Assembly: GCA_963742725.1 (NCBI GenBank)
Contig: CAVUMX010000003.1
Location: forward strand, 2,418,001-2,482,000
Direction of reading: 5' to 3'
Origin: CAVVAL01 sp963742725
Lineage (GTDB): Bacteria > Actinomycetota > Actinomycetes > Mycobacteriales > Cryptosporangiaceae
Length of the DNA: 64,000 nt
Notes under the pieces: model-generated
What the model saw: the letters and a program-made list of their open reading frames with translations, nothing else
Databases searched by the model: none
Told to the model about the DNA's origin: nothing
Translations under genes and position numbers: made by a program
In this document: positions 49,583-57,703 of the stretch, piece after piece
Numbering within the stretch: position 1 is the stretch's first letter
Layout of the letters: each line of letters starts with the position of its first letter

Positions 49583-49898
49583 CGTGACCCCGTTCCCTGA
49601 TCGGCGCTGGCCTTACCGTAGGTCTGAATCCGTGACCGCGCACCGCACGTGCGCGGAATGGCCGCATGACGGCCGATCCATGGCCGACCGATGACCGCCA
49701 GACGGCTCGACGCTGACAGCGCGATGACCGCCTCAGTTCCGGCACCTTCTGTGATGGGACGCGAACTCCCCGTTGTCGTCGCGCTTATGCCGCGTCAACG
49801 GGTGAACGGACAGACACGGCGGCGGCTCACCCGGTTGCAGTCGCCGTGTCTGTCCGGGGGTCGCGTTCATACATCCCCAGGAGAGACGAGGGCGCGCT
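49583..49898. other. Intergenic region between HTH regulator and mini-protein
   Basis: 316 bp with a strong hairpin at 49807-49856 and repeated GGCCGA/GACCG motifs at 49655-49700. No gene is convincing; the GC content drops a little compared with coding neighbours. The region probably holds both promoters and the operator of the regulator. Confidence 0.55.
49807..49856 (+). promoter_or_regulatory. Long hairpin in leader of the mini-protein gene
   Basis: A perfect 15-bp inverted repeat (49807-49821 with 49842-49856) with a 20-nt loop, 42 bp before the ATG at 49899. It could be an attenuator, a terminator of an upstream transcript, or an operator. Confidence 0.6.
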
Positions 49899-50090
49899 AT
49901 GACTGACGAACCAATGCGACTGTCACCCACCTCTAGCCAGATTGGCGTTGCCGTCGAGCTGACGCAGCTGCACACGAAGGCGACGTTTCGTGAGGACTGT
50001 GCCTGGTGTTCCCATGCCTATCCCTGCCCAGACCGCCGATGGTCGGACCACATTCTGATGCTTGCCCGGTTGGCGGGACGTGAGGTCTGA
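49899..50090 (+). CDS. 63-aa protein with CxxC-x5-C motif
   Basis: 63 aa. ATG 49899 preceded by GAGGG. The C-terminal half has CAWCSHAYPCPDRRWSD, a pattern (C-x2-C-x4/5-WPC/YPC-P) seen in many small actinobacterial proteins encoded beside HTH regulators. A zinc knuckle is possible but only three Cys and one His are visible. Function unknown. Confidence 0.65.
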   Translation: MTDEPMRLSPTSSQIGVAVELTQLHTKATFREDCAWCSHAYPCPDRRWSDHILMLARLAGREV

Positions 50091-50119
50091 CCACCACGCG
50101 TTGCGGATCAGCCGTAGCG

Positions 50120-50419
50120 GGTGACGAGTTCGGTGCCCAGGCGGGCGAGTTCGGCGCGGACGGACTCCGCATCATCGACCGGCGGTGGGCGCCGCACCAG
50201 TCGTCCGGGCCGGGCGGCGTCGTCGCCTTCTGGCACGTCGACGACCTGTCCGCCGCCGTCGAACGGCTCCAGGCGATGGGCGCGAAGATCCACGAACCGA
50301 TCACCGAGCGCGAGGCCGGGTTCGCCACGGCGTCCGTCGTCGACCCGTTCGGCAACCTCCTGGGCGTCATGTACAACTCGCACTACCTGGAAATCCTCGG
50401 CATAAGGTACGGACGGTGA
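50120..50419 (+). pseudogene. 5'-truncated glyoxalase/VOC-family remnant
   Basis: In the frame ending at TGA 50417-50419, the sequence from about 50162 reads GLRIIDRRWAPHQ..., GVVAFWHVDDLSAAVERL, MGAKIHEPITEREAGFATASVVDPFGNLLGVMYNSHYLEIL, the C-terminal half of a VOC-fold protein. No ATG, GTG or TTG start lies in frame upstream, and the usual first half is missing. The stop overlaps the GTG of the DinB gene, so the remnant may still affect its translation. Confidence 0.7.
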
Positions 50420-50922
50420 CCACCGAACGAATCCCCCCACCCCTGATAGCCGGCGAACGCGAGATGCTGCGCGCGTTCCTCGACTACCACCGCGCCACCC
50501 TCGCGATGAAGTGCGACGGCCTGTCAGATGAGGACCTGCGCCGCCAGTCGATGCCGCCGTCCACGCTGTCGCTGCTGGGTCTCGTCCGGCACATGGCCGA
50601 AGTGGAGCGGGCGTGGTTCCGCCGGGTCATCGACGCCGAGGACATCCCGCTGGTCTGGTCCGGCGAGGGCGACTTCCAGGTGGCGTACGACGCGGGCGCG
50701 GCGACCCGGTCCGAGGCTTTCGACGCGTGGCAGACCGAGGTGGCGCACGCGCGGCGGATCGAGGAGGCGGCCGACTCGCTCGACGTCACGGGTCTGCACG
50801 CCAAGTCCGGTGACGTCGTGTCGCTCCGGCTCGTGATGCATCACCTGATCCACGAGTACGCCCGGCACAATGGCCACGCCGACTTCCTGCGCGAGGGCAT
50901 CGACGGCACCGTCGGCGCCTGA
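50416..50922 (+). CDS. DinB family (DUF664) protein
   Basis: 168 aa. Four-helix bundle with DinB/DUF664 features: LRAFLDYHRATLAMKCDGLSDEDLRRQSMPPSTLSLLGLVRHMAEVERAWFRR, and the second metal-binding region LRLVMHHLIHEYARHNGHADFLRE. It likely binds a divalent metal through the three His. GTG 50416 overlaps the VOC remnant's stop. By family, a thiol-dependent detoxification enzyme; reaction unknown. Confidence 0.88.
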   Translation: MTTERIPPPLIAGEREMLRAFLDYHRATLAMKCDGLSDEDLRRQSMPPSTLSLLGLVRHMAEVERAWFRRVIDAEDIPLVWSGEGDFQVAYDAGAATRSEAFDAWQTEVAHARRIEEAADSLDVTGLHAKSGDVVSLRLVMHHLIHEYARHNGHADFLREGIDGTVGA

Positions 50923-50959
50923 CGGTTTCCGCCGGAACCGGCCAGGGTATCGAGCGGAC

Positions 50960-52345
50960 ATGCTCACGACGCTGGAGTACCGCGACCTGACCGAGCCACC
51001 GCGTTCGATGTGGCGGGTCATCGGCCCCGGCGTGATCGGCGCCGGGGTCGGGCTGGCGTCAGGCGAGTTCATTCTCTGGCCGTACATCGCCTCGCAGGTC
51101 GGGCTGGTGTTCGTCTGGGCCGCTGCCGTCGGCATCATCACGCAGTGGTTCCTGAACATGGAGATCGAGCGCTACACCCTCGCCACGGGCGAGACGGCGC
51201 TGACCGGGTTCTCCAGGTTCTGGCGCCACTGGGGCCTGGTCTTCGCGATCCTCGTGTACTTCGCGAACCTGTGGCCCGGCTGGGCGACCAGCTCGGCGAC
51301 GATGCTCACCTACCTGTTCGGCGGCGAACCCGCCTGGATCGCCGCCGCGATGCTGGTCGTCATCGGCGCCACCCTCACGCTCGCGCCGGTCGTCTACACC
51401 GCGCTGGAGCGCGTCGAGTTCGTCAAGGTCGGGCTCGTCCTGCTGTTCATCGTGGTCGCGGCCGCGTTCGCGATCGGGGCCGACGCGTGGCGCGAGACGC
51501 CGACAGTCGTCACCGACGCGCGCTTCCCGTCCGAACTGGGCTTCGCGCTCGTGCTCGGCGCGCTGGTGTTCGCCGGCGCGGGCGGCGGGCAGAACCTGTG
51601 CCAGAGCAACTGGATCCGGGACAAGGGCTACGGCATGGGCGCCTACATCCCGCGCCTCGTCAGCCCGGTGACCGGCAAGGTCGAGGCCGCGCCCGCGACC
51701 GGGTACGCGTTCGAGCCGGACGAGCCGAACCTCGCGCGCTGGCGCAAATGGTGGAAGGTCGCCAACACCGAGCAGCTGGTGACGTTCGCGCTGATCTCGT
51801 TCGTCACGATCCTGTTCATGTCGCTGCTGTCCTACTCGACGGTGTTCGGGCGGCCCGGCCTCGAGAACGGCGTCCAGTTCCTGCAGGCGGAGGGTGAGCA
51901 GCTCAAGTCGGCGGTGGCGCCGTGGTTCGGCACTCTCTTCTGGACGATCGGCGCGTTCTCGCTCTTCGCCGCCGCGATGGGCATCGTCGACTACACGAGC
52001 CGGCTGGCCGCCGACGTCCTCACCACGTCCTACCTGCGCGGACGATCCGAGAGCACCGTCTACTTCTGGCTCGTGTGGGGGCTGGTCGGTATCGGCTGCC
52101 TGATCCTGCTCGCCGGGTTCGACCAGCCGCTGCCGCTGCTGGTGATCTCGGCGTGCGTCGGCGGCGGGATGATGTTCGTGTACTCGATCCTGCTGCTCCT
52201 GCTGAACCGGAAGCTGCTGCCGCCGCCGATCCGGGTGCGGTCGTACCGCGTCGCGGCGCTGATCTGGTCGGCCGCCCTGTTCGGCGTGTTCTCCGCGCTC
52301 ACCATCTGGCAGCAGGGCCAGACCCTCATCGACTGGCTCCGCTAG
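50960..52345 (+). CDS. Nramp-related membrane transporter lacking canonical metal motifs
   Basis: 461 aa with about eleven membrane helices. The first helix reads GPGVIGAGVGLASGEFILWPYIA, aligned with the Nramp GPG...DPGN segment but with ASGE instead of DPGN. The helix 6 region reads FAGAGGGQNLCQSNWIRDKGYGMG, where the usual MPHN is replaced by GGQN. The fold is Nramp/LeuT-like, yet transport of Mn or Fe is doubtful. Substrate unknown. ATG 50960 gives the usual length. Confidence 0.8.
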   Translation: MLTTLEYRDLTEPPRSMWRVIGPGVIGAGVGLASGEFILWPYIASQVGLVFVWAAAVGIITQWFLNMEIERYTLATGETALTGFSRFWRHWGLVFAILVYFANLWPGWATSSATMLTYLFGGEPAWIAAAMLVVIGATLTLAPVVYTALERVEFVKVGLVLLFIVVAAAFAIGADAWRETPTVVTDARFPSELGFALVLGALVFAGAGGGQNLCQSNWIRDKGYGMGAYIPRLVSPVTGKVEAAPATGYAFEPDEPNLARWRKWWKVANTEQLVTFALISFVTILFMSLLSYSTVFGRPGLENGVQFLQAEGEQLKSAVAPWFGTLFWTIGAFSLFAAAMGIVDYTSRLAADVLTTSYLRGRSESTVYFWLVWGLVGIGCLILLAGFDQPLPLLVISACVGGGMMFVYSILLLLLNRKLLPPPIRVRSYRVAALIWSAALFGVFSALTIWQQGQTLIDWLR

Positions 52346-52374
52346 GTGCTTCCGTTGTAGCTGACGGCATTCGC

Positions 52375-52428
52375 GCCGGAGCGGCCGCCTCTCCCGCTTC
52401 AGCGAGTAGGAGAGACGACCGCCTCGGC
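52375..52428. terminator. Bidirectional terminator
   Basis: 52375-52394 pairs with 52409-52428 (16 of 20, some G-T) around a 14-nt loop between the convergent transporter and PspC genes. Confidence 0.7.
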
Positions 52429-52433
52429 ATCTA

Positions 52434-52682
52434 TCAGGCCGGGACGAACCCGGACCCGGACGGTGCCGGCTGCTCCTCGGCCGGCATCAGGACCCAGAGC
52501 ACCGGGTACAGCAGGATCTGACTGCCCGGGATGAGGAACAGGAGCAGGGAGAACAGGATCCGGGACGGCCACGGGTCGAGGCCGAACCGGCGGCCGACGC
52601 CGGCGAACACGCCGCCGATCAGCCGGCCCTCACGCGGGCGGACCAGTCCCTGGGCGCGGAATGTGCCGTGGATGTCGGTCAT
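52434..52682 (-). CDS. PspC-domain protein
   Basis: 82 aa. PspC/phage-shock-type domain: RPREGRLIGGVFAGVGRRFGLDPWPSRILFSLLLFLIPGSQILLYPVLWVLMP, with one hydrophobic hairpin. ATG 52682 follows GGGGGAG. By family, a membrane-stress protein or regulator. Adjacent genes give no partner. Confidence 0.88.
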   Translation of the reverse strand: MTDIHGTFRAQGLVRPREGRLIGGVFAGVGRRFGLDPWPSRILFSLLLFLIPGSQILLYPVLWVLMPAEEQPAPSGSGFVPA

Positions 52683-52789
52683 GATGTCGTCGCTCCCCCT
52701 TCTGTTCGGTGACGTCGACATATCCATCGTGTCGCCTCCGGGCGGGCGTGACATCGGGGATCGACCCTGGTCCGACCCTGATCCGCTGC

Positions 52790-54328
52790 CTAGGGGGCGT
52801 TGACCAGGCCGACCGGCGGGACCTTGACGGTCCGGTTGCCGGGCGTCCCGCCCAGGATGACCTTCCGCAGCGAGGTGTTGTTGGTCAGGTTCGACTCGGT
52901 GAGGCGGTTCTCCGGGTTGGCCTTGACCTCGATGTAGTACGTGCCGTTGGGCAGGCCGGTGACGTCGAACGACTGGCCGGGCAGGTACTGCGAGTACGTG
53001 TCGCCCCAGCCGGTCTCCAGCACCTGGCGGACGGCCAGCGCCGACGCGCCGCCGCACGCGGTGCCGAGGTCGGTCGACTGCGGCTTCCAGTTGGCGCCCT
53101 TGACGGTGATGTCGACCGGGTCGGTCGGCGCGAGGCAGAACGCCTCCTTGCCGCTACGCACGGCGATCTGCTTGCTCGCGTCCAGGAGCCGGTAGGTCGC
53201 GAAGTCCGTGAAGTGCCAGTGGTTGTGGCCTTCGCGCGGGTCCCATTCGAGCGTGCCGGCCTTGGTGTAGCCGGTCTGGTTGCCCTTGGCGTCGTAGAAG
53301 TACTGGTAGGCGTCCATCAGGCCGCTGTTGCCGCGACGGAACCCGTCCACGACGAGCGGCGACGGGCCGGCGTTCCACACGTTCGCCGCGAACGACAGGT
53401 ACTCCGGGCCGCCCTTGGCGAAGCCGCCCGGCTGGTCCGGGGCACCGCCGACCATGATCTGCCAGGCCGGCAGCGAGCGCAGGTCGGGCTTGGGGCCAGC
53501 GGCCGGCGCGGCGGCGATCCCGACCGGACGGGACTTCGCCGGCTTGTTCGGGACGCCCCTCTTCTCACCGGCACGGGCGTGGTCGTGCCCTGCGGCCTTG
53601 ACGTTCGCCGGGCTCGGCGGCTCACCGCCCGGACCGTCCTTGATGTTCTTCACGTTGAGCGTGACGGTGACGGTCGCCTTGTTCGCCGGGATGCCGAACG
53701 CGTCCCGGTGGGCCTTGTTGACCGTGGCGGTGGCGGTGTACTTGCCGTCGGGGAGGTCGCCGGGCGGGGCGTCCCTGTCCCAGGACGCGGTGTTGACGCT
53801 CCAGCCGCTCTGCAGGCCCCACACGGACGCCAGCGTGAACGGCAGCTGGCCACACGTGTTCGGGTACTTCGAGGTCGGCGGGGCGTCGGGGCGGGACCGG
53901 GTGGCGCTCCACGAGTTGGGGCAGAAGCTCTGGTCCGCCTCGGCGACCTTCTTGCCGGTCGAGTCGGTCAGCGTGACGTGCAGGAACTTGTCCAGCCCGG
54001 TGAAGTCCTTCACGAGGCTCGCCGGCAGCGCCTTCGTCGTCGTCTTGCCGTTCTTGTGGACGACCTGGTTCAGCGTCATGGGCTGGTAGTAGTTCTTGCG
54101 CCTCACCTGCAGCTCCAGCGGCGCGGCGCCGGCGACCACGTAGGCGCCGATGTCGGTGATGAGCGGGTCGCCCGGGTAGCGGGCGACGTCGATCTCCGAC
54201 GACGCGGAGACCAGGCTGAGCGGCGGCTGGGCGGGCTCCCCGGCGTTTGCGGTGTTCGTCAGGACGATCGGAACGGCGATGACGACCGCTCCGGCCACTC
54301 CTGCGATGAGATGCGATTTCCTAGGCAT
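52790..54328 (-). CDS. Secreted lysyl-oxidase-family copper protein
   Basis: 512 aa. Signal peptide (about 1-29, ending NTANA). The C-terminal lysyl oxidase domain (about 280-510) has the copper-binding H-x-H-x-H cluster in REGHNHWHFTDFATYRLLD (His near 367-371) and CGGASALAVRQVLETGWGDTYSQYLPGQSFDVTGLPNGTYYI. The N-terminal region is beta-rich with a Pro/Gly/Ala linker. By family, an extracellular amine oxidase acting on lysyl side chains or amines. The lysyl-tyrosylquinone precursor residues cannot be fixed by eye. ATG 54328 with AAGGTGG. Confidence 0.85.
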   Translation of the reverse strand: MPRKSHLIAGVAGAVVIAVPIVLTNTANAGEPAQPPLSLVSASSEIDVARYPGDPLITDIGAYVVAGAAPLELQVRRKNYYQPMTLNQVVHKNGKTTTKALPASLVKDFTGLDKFLHVTLTDSTGKKVAEADQSFCPNSWSATRSRPDAPPTSKYPNTCGQLPFTLASVWGLQSGWSVNTASWDRDAPPGDLPDGKYTATATVNKAHRDAFGIPANKATVTVTLNVKNIKDGPGGEPPSPANVKAAGHDHARAGEKRGVPNKPAKSRPVGIAAAPAAGPKPDLRSLPAWQIMVGGAPDQPGGFAKGGPEYLSFAANVWNAGPSPLVVDGFRRGNSGLMDAYQYFYDAKGNQTGYTKAGTLEWDPREGHNHWHFTDFATYRLLDASKQIAVRSGKEAFCLAPTDPVDITVKGANWKPQSTDLGTACGGASALAVRQVLETGWGDTYSQYLPGQSFDVTGLPNGTYYIEVKANPENRLTESNLTNNTSLRKVILGGTPGNRTVKVPPVGLVNAP

Positions 54329-54419
54329 GAACCACCTTCTAGATCCGGACTGCACGGCGGGGGCCGGGTCACGCCCGATGATGGTGGTCGGTGTCAAGCG
54401 GTCAATTGTGGACATAGGT

Positions 54420-54448
54420 GTGGCCCCGGGTTCACCACCCGGGGCCAC
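54420..54448 (-). terminator. Terminator of the GH5 gene
   Basis: A perfect 12-bp stem (54420-54431 with 54437-54448) and 5-nt loop, 15 nt after the endoglucanase stop. Confidence 0.85.
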
Positions 54449-54462
54449 GCGGCTGTCAGCGA

Positions 54463-55572
54463 TTAACCGGTCGGGAAGTTGTCCGCGCTGCGGATCCGCT
54501 CGCGGACCCACACGCCCGCCGGCTTGAGCTTGCTCGTCCCGGTGAACGAGCTGCCCGCGCACGTGCCGCTCTTGAACACCGCACCCGAACGCTCGTCGTC
54601 GGAGAAGTTCCAGTTGGTCCAGCTGATCTTCTTCTGCTTCATCAGGTCGAGGTACTGCTGCGACCGGCTGAAGTTGTTGCCGCCGTCACCGGAGGCCTCC
54701 TGGGTACCGAACTCGCTGACCCACATCGGGATCTTGTCGGCCGCCCGGGAGAGCGTGTTGAGGTACTCGGTGCCGTGCGACGCCGCGTAGAAGTGGAACG
54801 TGTAGAGGATGTTCGACGCGTTCACCTTGTTGTTGATCACGTCGTTCTCGTTGCGGCCGTCCGAGACGCCGAGCGAGCCCCAGCCGTGCGTGCCCACCAG
54901 CACGACGCCGTCCGAGTCCTCGGCGCGGATCACCGGGATCACCTGCTCGGCGTAGCTCTTGATCTTGCTCCACGCCACGCCGTTCGGCTCGTTGGCGATC
55001 TCGTAGATGATGTTGTTCTTGCCCTTGTGCCGGTTGGCGATCTCCTTGAAGAACGTCTTGGCGCGGCTCAGGTTGTAGTTCGGGTCGCCGGGGCTGAGCT
55101 GGTGCCAGTCGACGACGACGTACAGGCCGCGCGCGCTCACCATCTCGATGAAGTTGTGCATCATGTCGGTGAACTTGCGCGGGTTGCTCTGGTAGCCACC
55201 CTCCTGGATGTACATCGACACCCGGAGCACGTCGGCCTTCCAGTCGGTCGCGAGCGCGTCCAGGGACGCGTTCTTCACGCACTGGCTGTACCACTGGATG
55301 CCGTGCGTGCTCATCCCCCGGAGCTGGATCTGCTTGCCGTGCTGGTTGCAGACCTTCGTGCCGCACACCTTCAACTGACCGTTGATCGCCACCGGGCTCC
55401 CGGGCGGCGGAGCGAGCGCCGCGGCGGGCTTCGCGGCCGGCGCCTTACCCGCGGCAACGTCACCAGCAATGTCACCGGCGAACTCGCCGGCCGACGCGAC
55501 CGCCACACCCGGAATCAGCAACGCGGCGGCGAGGCCCCCGACGATCTGCAGACGCAACCTCTGGCGTTTCAC
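54463..55572 (-). CDS. Secreted GH5 endoglucanase
   Basis: 369 aa. Signal peptide (about 1-28), an Ala/Pro linker (40-60) and a GH5 catalytic domain (about 61-369): LRGMSTHGIQWY, VDWHQLSPGD, acid/base Glu195 in IANEPNG and nucleophile Glu287 in WVSEFGTQ. These residues match GH5 cellulases. No cellulose-binding module is visible. GTG 55572 follows GAGGAG. The 17-bp palindrome upstream probably controls it. Confidence 0.93.
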   Translation of the reverse strand: MKRQRLRLQIVGGLAAALLIPGVAVASAGEFAGDIAGDVAAGKAPAAKPAAALAPPPGSPVAINGQLKVCGTKVCNQHGKQIQLRGMSTHGIQWYSQCVKNASLDALATDWKADVLRVSMYIQEGGYQSNPRKFTDMMHNFIEMVSARGLYVVVDWHQLSPGDPNYNLSRAKTFFKEIANRHKGKNNIIYEIANEPNGVAWSKIKSYAEQVIPVIRAEDSDGVVLVGTHGWGSLGVSDGRNENDVINNKVNASNILYTFHFYAASHGTEYLNTLSRAADKIPMWVSEFGTQEASGDGGNNFSRSQQYLDLMKQKKISWTNWNFSDDERSGAVFKSGTCAGSSFTGTSKLKPAGVWVRERIRSADNFPTG

Positions 55573-55633
55573 TCGATCTCCTCTGGTCCTGAAGCGGCCG
55601 GGCCTCCGCACAGATCCCGTGGGACGGAACCAA

Positions 55634-55650
55634 TTAGTAAACTTTACTAA
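55634..55650. promoter_or_regulatory. 17-bp palindromic operator upstream of GH5 gene
   Basis: TTAGTAAACTTTACTAA is a perfect palindrome around a central C, lying about 60 bp before the endoglucanase start in A/T-rich sequence unlike the rest. It resembles the AGGAAAGTTTCCT operators of ROK-family regulators such as CsnR of Streptomyces. No ROK gene is in the window. Confidence 0.65.
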
Positions 55651-55696
55651 CTAATTCGGTTGCACGATGTTAATGATCCGGCCCAACAGCCGTCAA

Positions 55697-55715
55697 GGGT
55701 GCAAACCGGGCACCC
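55697..55715 (-). terminator. Short hairpin after the response regulator
   Basis: A perfect 6-bp stem (55697-55702 with 55710-55715) 4 nt beyond the response-regulator stop. It is weaker than the other hairpins. Confidence 0.45.
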
Positions 55716-55718
55716 GAC

Positions 55719-56360
55719 TCAGGAGATCACGCCGGCTTCCCAGGCCCACGCTGCGATTTCGACGCGGTTCCGGGCCGACAGCTTCGTCTGGACACTGCCC
55801 AGATGGGTCTTCACCGTGCCGACCGAGATGAACAGCTCTTCGGCGATCTCGGCGTTCGTGCGGCCGCGGGCGACGAGCTTCACGACGTCCAGCTCGCGGG
55901 CGGACAGGTGGCCCGTGTCGGGCGCCGACTTCGGCTGGTTGAGATGCTGCAGCAGCCGGACGGTGATCGACGGGCTGATCAGCGCGTCCCCCGACACGGC
56001 GGCGCGCACCGCCTCGACGAGCAGGGTCGGGCCGGAGTCCTTGAGGAGGAATCCGCAGGCGCCGTTGCGGAGCGCGGTGTGCACGTACTCGTCCAGGTCG
56101 AACGTCGTCACGACGACGATCTTGACCGGATCGACCACACCGGGGCCGGCGAGGATGCGCAACGCTTCTAGGCCGTCCATCTTCGGCATGCGGATGTCGA
56201 ACAGGGCGACGTCCGGCTTGAGCCTGCGCGCCAGCTCGACGGCCTCCACCCCGTCGGCCGCCTCCGCGATGACCTCCATGTCCGGCTGCGCGCCCAGGAT
56301 CATGCCGAAGCCGGTACGGACCATCGCCTGGTCGTCCGCGACCAGCACTCGAATCGTCAC
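55719..56360 (-). CDS. NarL/LuxR-family response regulator
   Basis: 213 aa. Receiver domain about 1-120 with acidic pocket DD9/10, phosphoacceptor Asp55 (FDIRMPKMDG), Thr in VVTTF and Lys in LLKD. The LuxR-type HTH is about 148-205 (LSARELDVVKLVARGRTNAEIAEELFISVGTVKTHLGSV). GTG 56360, 4 nt after the histidine kinase, so co-translated. It probably binds the 46-bp elements at 57594 and 60170. Confidence 0.95.
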   Translation of the reverse strand: MTIRVLVADDQAMVRTGFGMILGAQPDMEVIAEAADGVEAVELARRLKPDVALFDIRMPKMDGLEALRILAGPGVVDPVKIVVVTTFDLDEYVHTALRNGACGFLLKDSGPTLLVEAVRAAVSGDALISPSITVRLLQHLNQPKSAPDTGHLSARELDVVKLVARGRTNAEIAEELFISVGTVKTHLGSVQTKLSARNRVEIAAWAWEAGVIS

Positions 56361-56364
56361 CCGG

Positions 56365-57552
56365 TCATCTTTGCAGCTGCTTCGCGATGGGCAGTGCGGC
56401 GTCCACCACCCAGCCGCCCGCCGGGCCGGGGCCAGCCTTGATGCGGCCGCCCAGCGCGCCCACCCGCTCGTGCAGCCCGACCAGCCCGAACCCGTGGCTG
56501 TGCCCGCGCGGGCCGCCCCCCTGCCCGTCGTCGGCGACGCGGACGAAGAGCCAGTCGGACGTGCGGTGCAGGACGATGTCGACCCGCGTGGCCCGGTTCG
56601 CGTGGCGGCGCACGTTCGTGAGGGACTCCATCACGACCCGGTACGCGGACGAGCCGATCTCCACCGGCAGGTCCTCCGTCGGGCCCTCGACGTGCAGCGC
56701 GGCGGTGATTGAGCCCGCGGAGTTGAACCCGGCGATCAGCTCGTGGAGGTCACCGACCCCGGCGAGAGGGGCGACGGGCGCGTCGGCGTCTCCTTCGGCG
56801 TCGCGCAGCACGCGCACCATCCGCCGCATCGACGCCATCGCCTCGGCGCCGGCCTTCTCGATCTGTTCCAGTGCCGCGGCGACCCTCGCCGGGTCGTGGT
56901 CGGCGATCACGCGCGCGCCCTGTGCCTGGACGACGATGCCGGTGACGTGGTGGGCGACGAAGTCGTGCAGGTCGCGGGCGATCTCCGCACGCTGCTCGGC
57001 GCGCACGAGCTGCACCTGCCGCTGCCGGGTGGAGTCCAGCAGCCGGAGGTACACCCCCGCCGCACCGACCGCGACGCCGACCAGGATGCACAGCAGCCCG
57101 ACGATGATGAACTGGTCGCTCGTCCCGGACCGCATCGGCTGCGCCCCGAGCGCGAGCAGCTGCGCGGCGACGGCGGGTGCGAGAAGCCACGGGCTCGACC
57201 GGCGGACGACGACCAGGAGGAGGCCGACGATCGCCGCCAGCTCCGCGAACCCCCACACGCCACCGGAGTCGGTCTTGAACGCGAGCTCCCCGAGGCTGAG
57301 GACGAGCGAATTGCCCGCGGCCAGGGTCGCGACGATCGGCAGCCCGACCGGCCCGAACCGGGGCCCGACCAGCCACGCCAGCGCCGCCACGGCGAACGTG
57401 AACAGCTCGGCGTAGGTGACGATCGAACGCTGGCTGTCGAACGCGCCGAAGTAGAGGTCGAGGAAGAGCAGGAAGAGCAGCGCGAGGGCGCTGCCGAGGA
57501 TGGTCAGCCCCAGCCAGATCCTGCGACGGGTGTCACTCACAGTGTCGGTCAT
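56365..57552 (-). CDS. HisKA_3-type sensor histidine kinase
   Basis: 395 aa. Four to six membrane helices in the first 170 residues, then the HisKA_3 dimerisation box with His196 (IARDLHDFVAHHV) and a HATPase domain (about 290-390; VRVADDGQGGG-GHSHGFGLVGLHERV). No large extracellular loop, so it may sense membrane state. Partner of the adjacent response regulator; divergent from the ABC permease gene. Confidence 0.93.
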   Translation of the reverse strand: MTDTVSDTRRRIWLGLTILGSALALLFLLFLDLYFGAFDSQRSIVTYAELFTFAVAALAWLVGPRFGPVGLPIVATLAAGNSLVLSLGELAFKTDSGGVWGFAELAAIVGLLLVVVRRSSPWLLAPAVAAQLLALGAQPMRSGTSDQFIIVGLLCILVGVAVGAAGVYLRLLDSTRQRQVQLVRAEQRAEIARDLHDFVAHHVTGIVVQAQGARVIADHDPARVAAALEQIEKAGAEAMASMRRMVRVLRDAEGDADAPVAPLAGVGDLHELIAGFNSAGSITAALHVEGPTEDLPVEIGSSAYRVVMESLTNVRRHANRATRVDIVLHRTSDWLFVRVADDGQGGGPRGHSHGFGLVGLHERVGALGGRIKAGPGPAGGWVVDAALPIAKQLQR

Positions 57553-57593
57553 CGTGCCGCAAGTGTAGGCAGCGGGCGGCGCCGCGAAGATCT

Positions 57594-57639
57594 GCCGAAA
57601 GTCGGAGTCGCGGCCGGTTCAACCCCGCGTATGGCCGAT
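57594..57639. promoter_or_regulatory. 46-bp element, copy 1, upstream of ABC permease
   Basis: It matches 60170-60215 at 34 of 46 bases with no gap; GCCGAAAGTC at the left and CCCCGCG-A-GGCCGAT at the right are best conserved. It lies between the kinase and permease starts, 64 bp before the permease GTG. Probable promoter/operator of the response regulator. Confidence 0.6.
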
Positions 57640-57703
57640 CCGGGCACACCCCGGTGGACGGGAGGGTCGACACGTCACCACATCGGCTAGCGGAGGACTC
57701 CTC

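Noticed and set aside
50108..50440. 110-codon minus-strand gene antisense to the VOC remnant
   Set aside because: The plus-strand frame has clear VOC homology; only the last 20 or so codons of the minus frame look natural, so at most it is a gene remnant.
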